The notes: a model not told the origin generated them from the letters alone. 64,000 bases of DNA from Kaistella pullorum (GCF_014837035.1 NZ_JACSPS010000002.1:573851-637850); one strand, 5' to 3'. Counted from the first letter of the stretch, positions 42,830 through 52,719 are shown. Program-made: numbers and translations.

Positions 42830-45568
42830 TTAAAAACTCACGACGCGAACATCGATCCTTCTGTTCTGTGCTTTACACTCATCGGTATCATTGGCCTCAC
42901 AAACCGGAAACAGTGGTCCGTAACCTTCCGTTTCGATTCTCTCACCTGCGATTCCCATTTCAAGAAGTTTCAGTTTAGCAGTCTGTGCTCTGAGGTTTGA
43001 CAACTTAAGATTGGTATCAGCGTTTCCGGTGTCATCAGTATAACCACCCAATTTGATCTTTAAGGTTGGATAGTCATTCATAATCTCCGCCAAATTAGCC
43101 AGCGCAACATCAGCACCCGGCTTTAGGTCGCTGCTTCCGCTTACAAAATGCAGATTTTCAATCGTGTACCAATTGTTTGGGTTGAGAACGGCCTGATCCT
43201 GGAGTTTGATTCCGTTGTACATCGCGTAAAGCTGGCTGTTTTCACCCATTGCAATGGTTTTATTGGAAAGCTTTACCTCCTGAATTTCTCCAGTATCATA
43301 CACAAAATCACCTTCATCATTCAGTTGACCACGAACTTCGGCAGGCTGTGAAACTACACCCGCATCCATACCGTTTGCGGTTTCAACTACCGCTACATTG
43401 CCAGTAGCAGCGTTTAAGGCTTCAATTTTCTCAAGACGGTTTTGGTCAATCTGGTCTTTGTGCATGATGGCTAAGGTAGGCGCAATAACAAGCGAAACAA
43501 TAGACATCAACTTGATAAGGATGTTCATTGAAGGTCCGGAAGTATCTTTAAATGGATCACCTACCGTATCACCGGTCACCGAAGCTTTATGTGGCTCAGA
43601 ACCTTTGTAGAAAGTCTCTCCATTGATGTCAACACCTTTTTCAAATGATTTTTTCGCATTGTCCCAAGCGCCACCGGCGTTGTTTTGGAACATTCCCATC
43701 AACACTCCGGAAACGGTGGCTCCTGCGAGGAAGCCTCCCAAAACCTCAGGTCCAAAGATGAAACCGACCAATAGTGGCGAAATAAGTGCAATAGCACCGG
43801 GAAGAAGCATTTTTCTGATCGAAGCATCGGTAGAGATCGCCACACACTTTTCATATTCTGGCGTCGCTTTTCCTTCCAGGATTCCCGGAATTTCGCGGAA
43901 CTGACGGCGAACTTCCTCCACCATCGCCATCGCTGCTTCACCTACTGCTTTGATTGCCAGTGAAGAGAAGATAAACGGTATCATAGCGCCTACAAATAGT
44001 CCGGCCAACACGTCAGCTCTGTAAATATCGATACCATCAATACCTGCAATGCCTACGAATGCTGCAAAAAGCGCAAGCGCAGTAAGCGCTGCAGAAGCGA
44101 TTGCGAAACCTTTTCCGGAAGCAGCCGTAGTATTGCCTACTGCGTCCAGAATATCTGTTTTTTCACGAACTTCCTTCGGTAATTCACTCATTTCGGCAAT
44201 ACCACCGGCGTTATCCGCGATTGGTCCGAATGCATCAATCGCAAGCTGCATCGCTGTGGTAGCCATCATCCCGGCTGCGGCGATCGCCACACCATAGAGT
44301 CCGGCACACAGATACGATCCGTAAATCCCGCCTGCCAAAACGATGATCGGTAAAAGTGTAGATTCCATCCCGACGGAAAGTCCACCGATAATGTTGGTCG
44401 CGTGGCCCGTAGAAGATTGTTTTACAATACTTTTCACCGGTCTTTTACCCATCGCGGTGTAATATTCGGTAATGATACTCATCAGCGTTCCTACGACAAG
44501 ACCTACGATTATAGCACCGAATACACCCATTTTGGTGAATTCATGTCCGCGAAGGCTCATGGTTTCCGGAAGCAAATAATTAACAAGGAAATAAGACGAA
44601 ATCGCTGTGATAATGATACTTCCCCAATTTCCGAAATTCAGCGCGTTCTGAACCGGTGCCGTGTCTAATTCTGTAGTTTCGCTAATCTTCACGAACAGCG
44701 TTCCGATAATAGAGAATATAATCCCTGTTCCTGCGATTAGCATTGGCAAAAGTATTGGCGCGAAACCGCCAAACAAGTCCTGTGACATCGTCTCACGACC
44801 TAAAACCATTGTTGCCAGAACAGTCGCAACATAAGAACCGAATAAATCGGCGCCCATTCCGGCAACGTCACCTACGTTATCACCTACGTTATCTGCGATG
44901 GTAGCAGGGTTACGCGGGTCATCTTCAGGGATTCCTGCCTCTACTTTACCTACAAGGTCAGCACCTACGTCTGCGGCTTTAGTATAAATACCACCACCTA
45001 CTCTGGCGAAAAGTGCGATAGATTCAGCGCCGAGTGAGAAACCGGTCAGGATTTCAATCGTCCTTTCCATTTCGTGCGAGTCTACAGCAGAGTTTGGCGC
45101 AAAGATTTGTTTAATGATGATATAAAGTGCGCCCAGACCTAAAACTGCAAGTCCCGCAACGCCCATTCCCATCACGGAACCTCCGGCAAATGATACTTTT
45201 AAAGCTTTAGAAAGTGAAGTTCGCGCAGCTTCCGCGGTACGGACGTTTGCTTTGGTGGCAATGTTCATCCCGATAAAACCCGCAAGTGCGGATAGGAATG
45301 CGCCAAAAACGAAAGCAAGACCGATGCTCCAGTGAGAATTGGCGTTTGATGCGCCCATCAGTGCGAGCAAAATAGCAACAACGATCACGAAGTACATCAG
45401 GATCTTGTACTCTGCTTTTAAGAAGGCCATCGCACCATCGGCAATGTGGCCACTGATCTCTTTCATTCGGTCGTTTCCGGCACTTTGTTTGCTTACCCAG
45501 GCACTTTGGGCAAACGTGTAAATCAGTCCAATAATCCCAAAAATGGGCACCAGCAGGAATAAATTCAT
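42830..45568 (-). CDS. hppA: Membrane-bound ion-translocating pyrophosphatase fused to an OmpA-like domain
   Basis: This 912-residue inner-membrane protein couples pyrophosphate hydrolysis to pumping of Na+ or H+. The catalytic loop is [11 protein letters not shown], continued by [20 protein letters not shown]. The segment [12 protein letters not shown] has Ala at the position typical of K+-dependent forms. The pump ends near residue 700. A linker of about 100 residues leads to an OmpA/MotB-type peptidoglycan-binding domain (about 805-912; [10 protein letters not shown] and NRRIDVRV). In known pumps the C-terminus faces the periplasm, so the added domain could tether the pump to the cell wall. 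That tethering is inference. The soluble pyrophosphatase gene lies just upstream. Confidence 0.93.
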   Translation of the reverse strand: MNLFLLVPIFGIIGLIYTFAQSAWVSKQSAGNDRMKEISGHIADGAMAFLKAEYKILMYFVIVVAILLALMGASNANSHWSIGLAFVFGAFLSALAGFIGMNIATKANVRTAEAARTSLSKALKVSFAGGSVMGMGVAGLAVLGLGALYIIIKQIFAPNSAVDSHEMERTIEILTGFSLGAESIALFARVGGGIYTKAADVGADLVGKVEAGIPEDDPRNPATIADNVGDNVGDVAGMGADLFGSYVATVLATMVLGRETMSQDLFGGFAPILLPMLIAGTGIIFSIIGTLFVKISETTELDTAPVQNALNFGNWGSIIITAISSYFLVNYLLPETMSLRGHEFTKMGVFGAIIVGLVVGTLMSIITEYYTAMGKRPVKSIVKQSSTGHATNIIGGLSVGMESTLLPIIVLAGGIYGSYLCAGLYGVAIAAAGMMATTAMQLAIDAFGPIADNAGGIAEMSELPKEVREKTDILDAVGNTTAASGKGFAIASAALTALALFAAFVGIAGIDGIDIYRADVLAGLFVGAMIPFIFSSLAIKAVGEAAMAMVEEVRRQFREIPGILEGKATPEYEKCVAISTDASIRKMLLPGAIALISPLLVGFIFGPEVLGGFLAGATVSGVLMGMFQNNAGGAWDNAKKSFEKGVDINGETFYKGSEPHKASVTGDTVGDPFKDTSGPSMNILIKLMSIVSLVIAPTLAIMHKDQIDQNRLEKIEALNAATGNVAVVETANGMDAGVVSQPAEVRGQLNDEGDFVYDTGEIQEVKLSNKTIAMGENSQLYAMYNGIKLQDQAVLNPNNWYTIENLHFVSGSSDLKPGADVALANLAEIMNDYPTLKIKLGGYTDDTGNADTNLKLSNLRAQTAKLKLLEMGIAGERIETEGYGPLFPVCEANDTDECKAQNRRIDVRVVSF

Positions 45569-45658
45569 AGTTTATTTGTTTTAATGTTAAGCTTTTGTTA
45601 ATAAAAAACCGTTATCGAAAATACAATTTTTTTTTTAACTGGCACCTTTATAAAAAAC

Positions 45659-45686
45659 AAAAGACAGGCTTAGAAACCTGTCTTTT
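45659..45686 (-). terminator. Terminator of ppa
   Basis: AAAAGACAGG and CCTGTCTTTT pair perfectly around an 8-base loop, with T-rich sequence following on the minus strand. It separates ppa from hppA, so the two pyrophosphatase genes are probably separate transcripts. Confidence 0.8.
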
Positions 45687-45708
45687 ATCGTGTTATTTTA
45701 AGTGTAAT

Positions 45709-46320
45709 CTATCCACCAAACTTGCTCGCATAATCCTTTTGGGAAGCGGCAATAACTTTTTTTGCATGCTCAGCACCATAAACCTCCTGAATCCTGCATT
45801 TCGCCGGTTCGTCCGGAAGATTTTTGTATGTGAGGAAGTAATGCATCAGTCTCTTCACCTCCGCTTGTGGCAATTCAAGGATGTCACGGAAATGTCCGAA
45901 AGCATGGTCACCTTTCATTACAGCAACGATCTTATCATCGGCTTCACCTTTGTCAATCATCTTAAATCCACCGATTGGGATGGCTTCCATCAACATTCCA
46001 CCAGCGTGGATATTGTGCGAGCTCAGCACGCAGATATCAAGCGGATCCAAATCACCCATCGTAACGTCTTCAGCACCGCTTTCAAGCGCAAGTTTCAAAA
46101 CTTCGTCATGGCAATAGGTACGCGGAATAAAACCGTAAAGTGCAGGAATTATATTCGAAAACTGCTGCGGACGGTCAACTTTGAGATAACCGCTTTGTTT
46201 GTCAATTTCATATTTTATCGTGTCGCTTGGTACGATCTCTACGAAGACATTTACAACATCGGGCACCTCCGTTCCGGCTGAAATACCGTGCCAAGGATGT
46301 GCTTTAAAATTTGGTATCAT
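45709..46320 (-). CDS. ppa: Soluble inorganic pyrophosphatase (family I)
   Basis: The cytoplasmic enzyme has 203 residues and hydrolyses pyrophosphate with Mg2+. The family signature is MGDLDPLDICVLS. Other active-site segments are VNVFVEIVPSDTIKYEID, GFIPRTYCHDEV and KGDHAFGHFRDI. It is slightly longer than the E. coli enzyme. The membrane-bound pyrophosphatase lies directly downstream on the same strand, so the cell can either waste or harvest pyrophosphate energy. Confidence 0.94.
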   Translation of the reverse strand: MIPNFKAHPWHGISAGTEVPDVVNVFVEIVPSDTIKYEIDKQSGYLKVDRPQQFSNIIPALYGFIPRTYCHDEVLKLALESGAEDVTMGDLDPLDICVLSSHNIHAGGMLMEAIPIGGFKMIDKGEADDKIVAVMKGDHAFGHFRDILELPQAEVKRLMHYFLTYKNLPDEPAKCRIQEVYGAEHAKKVIAASQKDYASKFGG

Positions 46321-46329
46321 TTCTTATTT

Positions 46330-46839
46330 TTAGTTTACTATTAAATGTTCTTTCCTTAATTCATCAATTGTGCGGGCCACAAAATCTTCACTGTTCATAT
46401 AATTCATGAGGAAGATGGTCTTAAATTCATCCAACGTAGAATTTGCACCCAAATCCTCAAACGTTGTGCGCAACAAATGCAGGACGTTGCCTTTAGCACT
46501 GACCACATTTTTCCAGGTAGCCTTACTTATATAAAGCTGCTGGGAAGCATTATAATCAAATTCTTCCGTAATGCTTTTCTCAATCAGGAAAACGAATTCG
46601 TGCGGCGCGAGATTGCGGTCGAATTTTGTCACGAGGTTTGAAGGTTTCAGCCGTTCAAGAAAAAGCGTAATGCGTTCGTAAGCGTTCACGCGCTGTTCGG
46701 CACTGCCTTTTACGGTAAGCAGTTTGAGCTCCTTATTTTTCAGTTTGATATAGCTGAACACGAACTGCCGCATGAAAACCAAAAACGGAATCGCGAGCAG
46801 AAGAGCAAATACATACGGGAAATAAGGCCAATCAATCAT
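46330..46839 (-). CDS. Membrane-anchored protein of unknown function
   Basis: The protein has 169 residues from the ATG at 46839 (MIDWPYFPYVFALLLAIPFL). A TTG at 46869 would lengthen it, but a TAATTTTG promoter box lies between the two. One N-terminal membrane helix (about 6-28) is followed by a cytoplasmic helical region. Conserved-looking segments are RITLFLERLKPSNLV and WKNVVSAKGNVLHLL. Similar proteins occur widely in flavobacteria as unnamed families; I cannot assign a function. It lies 9 bases upstream of ppa, so the two are probably co-transcribed. Confidence 0.7.
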   Translation of the reverse strand: MIDWPYFPYVFALLLAIPFLVFMRQFVFSYIKLKNKELKLLTVKGSAEQRVNAYERITLFLERLKPSNLVTKFDRNLAPHEFVFLIEKSITEEFDYNASQQLYISKATWKNVVSAKGNVLHLLRTTFEDLGANSTLDEFKTIFLMNYMNSEDFVARTIDELRKEHLIVN

Positions 46840-46856
46840 TTCAAATATTGAGGTGG

Positions 46857-46864
46857 CAAAATTA
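46857..46864 (-). promoter_or_regulatory. -7 promoter box for the 46839-ppa operon
   Basis: TAATTTTG on the minus strand, 17 bases before the ATG at 46839, matches TAnnTTTG. Confidence 0.5.
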
Positions 46865-46896
46865 CTCAAAAAATAACCTCGATGAGCTAGAATGCA

Positions 46897-47664
46897 CTAA
46901 ATCTTTGAGACTTTGAAGATAATTTCGCGCTTGCCGTCACCCAATGACATTTTGCGCCGCTCCTCACTGCTGAAATTTTCGCGGTAATCAATACGTTCTA
47001 CCTTAACTTCAGGTCTGCTGACACGTGCAGAAAAATCAAGACCATAGAGACGCTGCAGGTCTTTTTCGCCGTATAATTTAAGTTTTTCTTCTGCTGAATC
47101 TGCGCGGCTAGGCTCTTCGATGGTGAACGCCGAATCCGGATTCAAAAGTGACAGGAAAAATATCGTTCCAGACGGTTTCAGCACGCGGTAAAGCTCCGTG
47201 ACGGCCTTTTCTTCATCGGGAACGTGACCCAAAACATGCGAACAGATGATATAGTCGAAGTGATTATGGGGGAATTTTATATCCGTGATGTCCATTTGCG
47301 TCCGCGCAAAATTCGGATTTAAATCAGCGTCGATATACTTTGGATTTGGTAAAAGCTTTTGCTTCAAAACTTCTTCCGGAGCAAAATGTAAAATATGAGG
47401 CGAATCCTGAAAGATTTCCGTCTCGTTTTTTAGATACAGATACAGAAGCCGCGTCCGTTCGAGCGAGCCACAGTTCGGACAGATTGCATTGTCGCGCGTT
47501 TCAAGTCCGTTGCCTTTGCTTAAAAATTTAGAAAAGGATTGTTCACAGCAAGGGCAATACACATTGTTGCCGGAAAGTGTGAGTGCTTTTAACTTCCGCA
47601 AACTGATGTGCAGCTGCAACCGAAGTTTCTCAGAAAATAATTGCTGGTAAATACTTTTAATCAT
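46897..47664 (-). CDS. SAM-dependent methyltransferase with N-terminal zinc-ribbon-like segment
   Basis: The 255-residue protein starts with a basic helix. It then has a Cys-rich segment (CPCCEQSF then CPNCGSLERTRLLYLYL, about 38-75) that probably binds zinc. A class I methyltransferase domain follows (about 85-200), with YIDADLNPNFART as motif II and DYIICSHVLGHVPDEEKAV as the acidic/post-II region. The substrate is unknown. Its ATG overlaps the TGA of the deacetylase gene (ATGA), so translation is probably coupled. It is last in an operon that starts with radC. Confidence 0.85.
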   Translation of the reverse strand: MIKSIYQQLFSEKLRLQLHISLRKLKALTLSGNNVYCPCCEQSFSKFLSKGNGLETRDNAICPNCGSLERTRLLYLYLKNETEIFQDSPHILHFAPEEVLKQKLLPNPKYIDADLNPNFARTQMDITDIKFPHNHFDYIICSHVLGHVPDEEKAVTELYRVLKPSGTIFFLSLLNPDSAFTIEEPSRADSAEEKLKLYGEKDLQRLYGLDFSARVSRPEVKVERIDYRENFSSEERRKMSLGDGKREIIFKVSKI

Positions 47665-48629
47665 CTCCTGATTTTATTTTTAAACAAAAAAGCCTTCCAA
47701 AAATAATAAAAATACTCCGTTTTGATGATTTCTTCCGCAGTGTAAGGCTGTTCCATCAAAATCCGGTGCTGATGTTTCTCGTAAAAGTCTTTTTTAAGTC
47801 CTGAAACGCCGAAGGATTTTTCAATCTCTCCTTCCGTGAATAACCATTCAAAAAACTCATTTTTTATTCCATGGTCGCCATACGGGAACGCGAAAAACAA
47901 CTTATCGGCGCCTAAGGCTTTTAAAAATCTGTTTGTCGAGACAATTTCAATCTTTTGTTCACTGAAACTCAGCGTATTGAAATTGTGGTGCGTTTCGCTA
48001 TGATTTCCGATGGTAAAACCGGCCTTTTTAAGTTCAATAATTTGGTTTTTAGAAAGATACGGTTGATGATCGTGTAAATATTGCTTAAAATCGATTCCAA
48101 GCAAATTTGCAATTTGATCTATTTCTGTCTCATTTTTGAGTTCCGAAACATTTTTAAATATTTGATTTTCATTAATTTTCAAATAATCGGCAGCCTTTGT
48201 CGAATTATAAGACGAATTTTTGATCTCGTTCAGCAACAGCGAGCGTTTGTGTGAAACGAACATCTTTTTATTATCGATGAAATCGGTTGTTACAAAAAAT
48301 GTTGCATGAATTTTAAGCTCAGTTAAAAGTGGAAAAACGACGTCGTACACTTCGCGCATCCCGTCGTCGAATGAAAGGTGAAAATGTCTTGAAAATCCAT
48401 TAGCTATTTCGATAGGAACACTTTCAAAATTCTGCGTGAAGAACTCAAGATCGGCGATGAAATCTTTTTCCGTCCTGAAATAAGTCAATTCTGAAAAGTG
48501 AGGTTTTAGCTCATCAGAAACCGCGTGGTAAAAAGGCAGCACGAGTTTTTGCCCGGTAATTTTAATTAGAAAATCCAGACTAATCGGCGCCGAAAGTGTC
48601 CTCATGATATGTTGCAGACTGTTTTTCAC
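47661..48629 (-). CDS. Polysaccharide deacetylase (NodB-type) family protein
   Basis: This 322-residue carbohydrate esterase 4-like protein has the metal and catalytic motif LSFDDGMREVY and ATFFVTTDFID, then IGNHSETHHNFN with the two metal His. A long insert (about 125-190) lies between the core motifs. No signal peptide is evident. The start is a GTG at 48629 that overlaps the TGA of the upstream gene (GTGA); an ATG at 48605 is an alternative. It probably removes acetyl groups from an envelope polysaccharide or its precursor. Confidence 0.85.
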   Translation of the reverse strand: MKNSLQHIMRTLSAPISLDFLIKITGQKLVLPFYHAVSDELKPHFSELTYFRTEKDFIADLEFFTQNFESVPIEIANGFSRHFHLSFDDGMREVYDVVFPLLTELKIHATFFVTTDFIDNKKMFVSHKRSLLLNEIKNSSYNSTKAADYLKINENQIFKNVSELKNETEIDQIANLLGIDFKQYLHDHQPYLSKNQIIELKKAGFTIGNHSETHHNFNTLSFSEQKIEIVSTNRFLKALGADKLFFAFPYGDHGIKNEFFEWLFTEGEIEKSFGVSGLKKDFYEKHQHRILMEQPYTAEEIIKTEYFYYFWKAFLFKNKIRR

Positions 48630-49513
48630 CTTAAAAATTTAGCTTTAAACAAATTTTTGAGCAGCGCGCTTCTGCTATGTTGAATTACAGGATAAGTCGT
48701 CATCACAGCGCCAAAGCTTTTAAAAAAAAGTTCGATTCCCCGAATATTTCCGCCCATGAAATCAAGCGCTTTGTCTGCAATGTTATTTTTCAAAAATTCA
48801 TTGACTACAAAGGTTGAAGCATTTAAATTTTTAAAATTTTCATCATTGATCAACGCCAGTAGACCAAAGCTTTGGTCAGTTTCTGTTAAAACCGCCACCG
48901 AAACCAGTTTTTCACCCGCATACACATGACGGAAGTGAAGTTTGCTGGAATATTTCCGGAGAAATTGCACAAAACTTCTGATTTCATCTGTTTTATTCAA
49001 ACCTTTAAAATGTGTTTGAATAAACTCAAAAGTTTCAATATCCGCCATTTTTGATGACATTTCCAAACCGGAAATCTTTTTGATATCTGATTTTCTTCCT
49101 TTTTTAAAACCTTTCCGCGAAAGAAAATCATAATCCTGCTTTGCAATCACATAATTTTTTCGTGTAGGCAATACGACGTCCAACGAATTTCTTTCGTTGA
49201 ATGCATATGTTTGGACGGCGTAATTCTTTACCAATTTCCTGTAAAACAATAAATTAACTTGAGCATCATCATCTTTCCCAAAAATTCCGAGCTGTTGTAT
49301 AAATAGCGGCATCGCAACGAATCTAAAACCGAACTTAACAGTCACCGGAACCGGCATTACGTATTCATAATCACCGCAAACCAGAAGTTCCCAGCGTTCG
49401 CAGTTTAGGTCGAGAACCGCCGGATCGGCATAAAAATTCTGCTGAAAAGAATTTTCGATGCAGCGAGAGTAAGCCATCAAATCTATGTCGGACCCGATCA
49501 ATCTTTTAATCAT
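48626..49513 (-). CDS. FemAB/GNAT-like acyltransferase of unknown substrate
   Basis: This 295-residue protein resembles the FemAB/BioF2-like GNAT group. The C-terminal half has FRHVYAGEKLVSVAVLTETD and LINDENFKNLNASTFVVNE, which fit an acetyl- or aminoacyl-transferase fold. The N-terminal half is a second, weaker copy of the fold (WELLVCGDYEYVMPVPV). No signal peptide is seen. Its neighbours (deacetylase, methyltransferase) suggest modification of an envelope sugar or peptide, which is inference. It overlaps both neighbours by four bases. Confidence 0.65.
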   Translation of the reverse strand: MIKRLIGSDIDLMAYSRCIENSFQQNFYADPAVLDLNCERWELLVCGDYEYVMPVPVTVKFGFRFVAMPLFIQQLGIFGKDDDAQVNLLFYRKLVKNYAVQTYAFNERNSLDVVLPTRKNYVIAKQDYDFLSRKGFKKGRKSDIKKISGLEMSSKMADIETFEFIQTHFKGLNKTDEIRSFVQFLRKYSSKLHFRHVYAGEKLVSVAVLTETDQSFGLLALINDENFKNLNASTFVVNEFLKNNIADKALDFMGGNIRGIELFFKSFGAVMTTYPVIQHSRSALLKNLFKAKFLR

Positions 49514-50187
49514 AACATACTTTCGTCAGCAAAACTGAAATACGAATTCTGCGCTATTATCACATGATCGAGCAGCTGAATATTTAAAATCTTTCCGGCT
49601 TCAGCGATTTGCTTGGTAATCTTAACGTCTTCGGTGCTCGGCTTCAAATTGCCCGAAGGATGGTTATGAGCGATCACCAAAGCCGTGGCAAACTGGTCTA
49701 TCGCTGCTTTAAACAAGATCCGCACGTCTACAACCGATTGATTGATACCGCCAGAAGAAAGTTGAGATTTTCCCAGTACGCGGTTATTTTGGTTTAAAAA
49801 TATCGCCCAGAACTCTTCTGTCTGTAAATCTGACAAAAACGGACTCAACAGGAGAAATATATCATTACTTGATTTGATTTGAGTGCGCTCCGGAATTTCC
49901 TGCGCTGCGCGCCGCCGACCGATCTCGAGAGCTGCTGCAATAGAGATCGCTTTTGCCTCGCCGACACCTTTAAATTTCATAAGATCCGCAATCTGCAGCC
50001 GTGAAAGATGATGCCAATTGTTTTCCACACTTTGCAGAATCTTTCGCGCCAACTCTACTGCTGATTCGTCCCGGCTGCCGCTGCCCATGATGATTGCCAA
50101 TAACTCCGCATCGGAAAGCGCATTTTTGCCTTTAAGCAAAAATTTTTCGCGCGGCCGGTCGTCTTCTGCAAGAAATTTAAGTGACAT
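49510..50187 (-). CDS. radC: RadC family protein (JAMM/MPN domain)
   Basis: This 225-residue protein has an N-terminal UPF0758 helical region (DRPREKFLLKGKNALSDAEL) and a helix-hairpin-helix-like MKFKGVGEAKAISIAAALE. The C-terminal JAMM metalloprotease-like domain carries the motif HNHPSGNLKPSTED. RadC was once linked to DNA repair, but its true role is unclear. It heads a four-gene operon in which every junction overlaps by four bases. Confidence 0.93.
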   Translation of the reverse strand: MSLKFLAEDDRPREKFLLKGKNALSDAELLAIIMGSGSRDESAVELARKILQSVENNWHHLSRLQIADLMKFKGVGEAKAISIAAALEIGRRRAAQEIPERTQIKSSNDIFLLLSPFLSDLQTEEFWAIFLNQNNRVLGKSQLSSGGINQSVVDVRILFKAAIDQFATALVIAHNHPSGNLKPSTEDVKITKQIAEAGKILNIQLLDHVIIAQNSYFSFADESML

Positions 50188-50233
50188 ATTGGGTTATTTT
50201 GGCTAATTGAAACGGCTAACAGGTAAATCAAAT

Positions 50234-50899
50234 TTAAATGATAAGACCGTCCTTCATCACCAGTTTTCTGTCTGTCGTATTGGCCAGATGGGTGTTGTGC
50301 GTTACGATTACAAAAGTCTGGTTGTATTTATCGCGGAGATCGAAAAAAAGCTGATGCAGGTCATCAGCATTTTTAGAATCCAGGTTTCCGGTGGGTTCAT
50401 CGGCGAAGATAATCTTCGGCGAGTTTATCAAAGCGCGCGCAACTGCTGCACGCTGCGCTTCACCGCCAGACATTTCGCTCGGTTTATGATGAAGACGGTG
50501 AGCAATATTAAGATCTTCAAACAGTGAGTAGGCTTTATCGAGTGACTCGCGCTCATTTTTGCCGGATATCCGCGTTGGAAGCAAGACGTTTTCAAGCGCA
50601 GTGAATTCAGGTAAAAGCTGGTGAAACTGAAATACAAATCCAATATTTTCATTCCGGAACTTTGAAAGCTGACGGTCATTCATATTGATGAAAGATTTCT
50701 TGTCGAGTGCTAATTCGGTATTGAAGCCTTTCGGATTTGTGGACGTGTCCAATGTACCCAAAATCTGCAGAAGCGTAGATTTTCCCGCACCGGATTCGCC
50801 GACGATGGACACTACTTCTCCCTCCAAAATATGAAGGTCGACTCCTTTTAAAACCTCTAAATCGCCGTAAGATTTGTGGATATTCTTTGCTCTGATCAT
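50234..50899 (-). CDS. lolD: ABC transporter ATP-binding protein, LolD type
   Basis: The 221-residue ATPase has Walker A GESGAGKSTLLQILG, Q-loop GFVFQFHQLLPEFTALEN, signature MSGGEAQRAAVARAL, Walker B IIFADEPTGNLDS and switch His VTHNTH. Sequence type and length fit the LolD/MacB branch, which drives release of lipoproteins from the inner membrane. The permease is not adjacent, so the LolD name rests on family likeness. It has no terminator visible before radC. Confidence 0.82.
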   Translation of the reverse strand: MIRAKNIHKSYGDLEVLKGVDLHILEGEVVSIVGESGAGKSTLLQILGTLDTSTNPKGFNTELALDKKSFINMNDRQLSKFRNENIGFVFQFHQLLPEFTALENVLLPTRISGKNERESLDKAYSLFEDLNIAHRLHHKPSEMSGGEAQRAAVARALINSPKIIFADEPTGNLDSKNADDLHQLFFDLRDKYNQTFVIVTHNTHLANTTDRKLVMKDGLII

Positions 50900-50943
50900 A
50901 GTTTCAAAAATAGTGAATTGATTTGATTATTAAACTAAAAAAA

Positions 50944-50964
50944 CCTCCCAAAACGATTGGAAGG
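50944..50964 (-). terminator. Terminator of the pdhA-pdhC genes
   Basis: CCTCCCAA and TTGGAAGG pair with one mismatch around a 5-base loop. On the minus strand a T7 tract follows. It lies 25 bases beyond the E2 stop. Confidence 0.75.
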
Positions 50965-50988
50965 CTTTTTATAATGAAGAAAATTATT

Positions 50989-52653
50989 TTAGAGGAGCAG
51001 CGTAAGCGGTTGCTCCAAATACGTTTTCAATGTTTGCAGGAACTGAGCTCCGGTAACACCATCCACAACTCTGTGGTCGCATGCAAGCGAAAGTTTCATG
51101 GTGTTTCCTACAACGATCTGCCCGTTTTTCACCACCGGTTTTTCAACGATCGCACCCACGGAAAGAATCGCTGAATTTGGCTGATTGATGATTGAGGTAA
51201 ATGTTTCGATACCAAACATCCCTAAATTTGAAACCGAGAATGTAGAACCTTCCATCTCGTTGGCTTTCAGGCCTTTCGATTTGGCACGGCCGGCCATATC
51301 TTTCACAGCGGCTGATATCTGGTTATAATTCATCTGATCTGTATTTTTCAAGACAGGAACCACTAAACCGTCCGGAATTGCCACTGCGACACCAATATTG
51401 ATGTTCCCGTGATGAACAATCTTGTCTGAATGCCAAGTAGAGTTCACCTGCGGATGCTTTCTCAAAGCCATTGCGGTAGCTTTGATCACCATGTCATTGA
51501 ATGAAATTTTGGTATCCGGCAATAAATTGATTTCCTTACGGGCCTCAATTGATTTATCCATGTCTACCTCTACGATGAGATAGTAATGCGGCGCGGTGAA
51601 TTTACTTTCAGAAAGACGTTTTGCAATGATAGTTCTAACCTGCGAGTTTGGCGTCTCGGAGTCTTCACCCTGAATAAATGCAGGAGTAGCAGCTGCTTTA
51701 GCCTGTGGAGCGGCAGTTGAACTTTCCGTGCTTTGAGATTTTTGCGACTGTGCGTCAGCTTTAAATCCTTCAACATCTTTTTTCACGATCCTGCCATTTT
51801 CGCCAGAACCGGTAAGCGCGTTAACATCGATTCCTTTGTCTTCAGCAATCTTTCTGGCCAATGGTGAAATAGCAATACGATCCTGATTAGAAGTTGCTGC
51901 ACCTGGAGCACTTTCTTCTTTGTCCTTAGCCAGTGCTTCAGATTTTTCGGGTGTTTTCGCTGCCGCCTTCGGTGCGCCCGAAGTAAATGCAGAGACATCA
52001 GTTCCCGCAGGTCCGATGATCGCCAAAACCGTGTCCACCGGATTTGCGCCGCCTTCTTCGGTTCCCACATAAAGCAGTGTTCCGTTGAATTCAGATTCAA
52101 AATCCTGCACGGCTTTATCAGTTTCAATCTCGGCAAGGATATCCCCTTCTTTCACGGTGTCACCTACATTCTTATGCCATTTTGAAACTTTTCCTTCCGT
52201 CATCGTATCCGAAAGCCTCGGCATCGTGATGATTTCTACGCCTTTTGGTAGCTCAGCATTTTGCGCCTGAGTTCCTGTTTCGTTTTCTACAGGCTTGGTA
52301 GTTTCTACGTCAGTTACGTTTTGTTCAGTTTTATTTTCTTCAGGAATACCTTCAGTTTCTTTTGCGTCAGCCGACTTTGCGGATCCTCCTTCTTTCAAGG
52401 ATGAAATGTCCTCACCTTCTTTCCCGATTATGGCAAGCACGCTGTCAACCGGTGCCGAACCACCTTCCTGAGTGCCGATATATAACAAAGTTCCGTTGAT
52501 CTCAGACTCGAAATCCTGAACCGCTTTATCAGTTTCTATTTCCGCAAGAATATCGCCTTCTTTCACGGCATCGCCCACTTTTTTGTGCCATTTTGCCACT
52601 TTTCCCTCCGTCATCGTATCAGAAAGGCGGGGCATTGCAATTACTTCTGCCAT
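50989..52653 (-). CDS. pdhC: Pyruvate dehydrogenase E2 (dihydrolipoamide acetyltransferase)
   Basis: This 554-residue core enzyme of the pyruvate dehydrogenase complex has two lipoyl domains (about 2-78 and 139-217). Each carries the lipoylated Lys in EIETDKAV (Lys43 and Lys180). An Ala/Glu-rich linker, a peripheral subunit-binding domain (about 265-300, ISPLARKIAEDKGID) and the catalytic acetyltransferase domain (about 330-554, DHRVVDG near the end) follow. The two lipoyl domains are similar enough to show internal duplication. It follows pdhA by 66 bases in the same direction. Confidence 0.95.
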   Translation of the reverse strand: MAEVIAMPRLSDTMTEGKVAKWHKKVGDAVKEGDILAEIETDKAVQDFESEINGTLLYIGTQEGGSAPVDSVLAIIGKEGEDISSLKEGGSAKSADAKETEGIPEENKTEQNVTDVETTKPVENETGTQAQNAELPKGVEIITMPRLSDTMTEGKVSKWHKNVGDTVKEGDILAEIETDKAVQDFESEFNGTLLYVGTEEGGANPVDTVLAIIGPAGTDVSAFTSGAPKAAAKTPEKSEALAKDKEESAPGAATSNQDRIAISPLARKIAEDKGIDVNALTGSGENGRIVKKDVEGFKADAQSQKSQSTESSTAAPQAKAAATPAFIQGEDSETPNSQVRTIIAKRLSESKFTAPHYYLIVEVDMDKSIEARKEINLLPDTKISFNDMVIKATAMALRKHPQVNSTWHSDKIVHHGNINIGVAVAIPDGLVVPVLKNTDQMNYNQISAAVKDMAGRAKSKGLKANEMEGSTFSVSNLGMFGIETFTSIINQPNSAILSVGAIVEKPVVKNGQIVVGNTMKLSLACDHRVVDGVTGAQFLQTLKTYLEQPLTLLL

Positions 52654-52719
52654 TTTATTCGTCTATTATAGTTTATAAAAATTTGATAATCAAACGACTA
52701 CCAAATTATTTTTAAAAAA

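Noticed and set aside
45627-45636. T10 tract upstream of hppA as a terminator
   Set aside because: No stem precedes it on the plus strand, and no plus-strand gene needs it.
45595-46281. 228-codon frame antisense to ppa
   Set aside because: It overlaps ppa and its terminator, and the protein has no family features.
50989-52653. Repeats inside the E2 gene as a mobile or CRISPR-like repeat
   Set aside because: They are two diverged lipoyl domains, a normal feature of E2 proteins.
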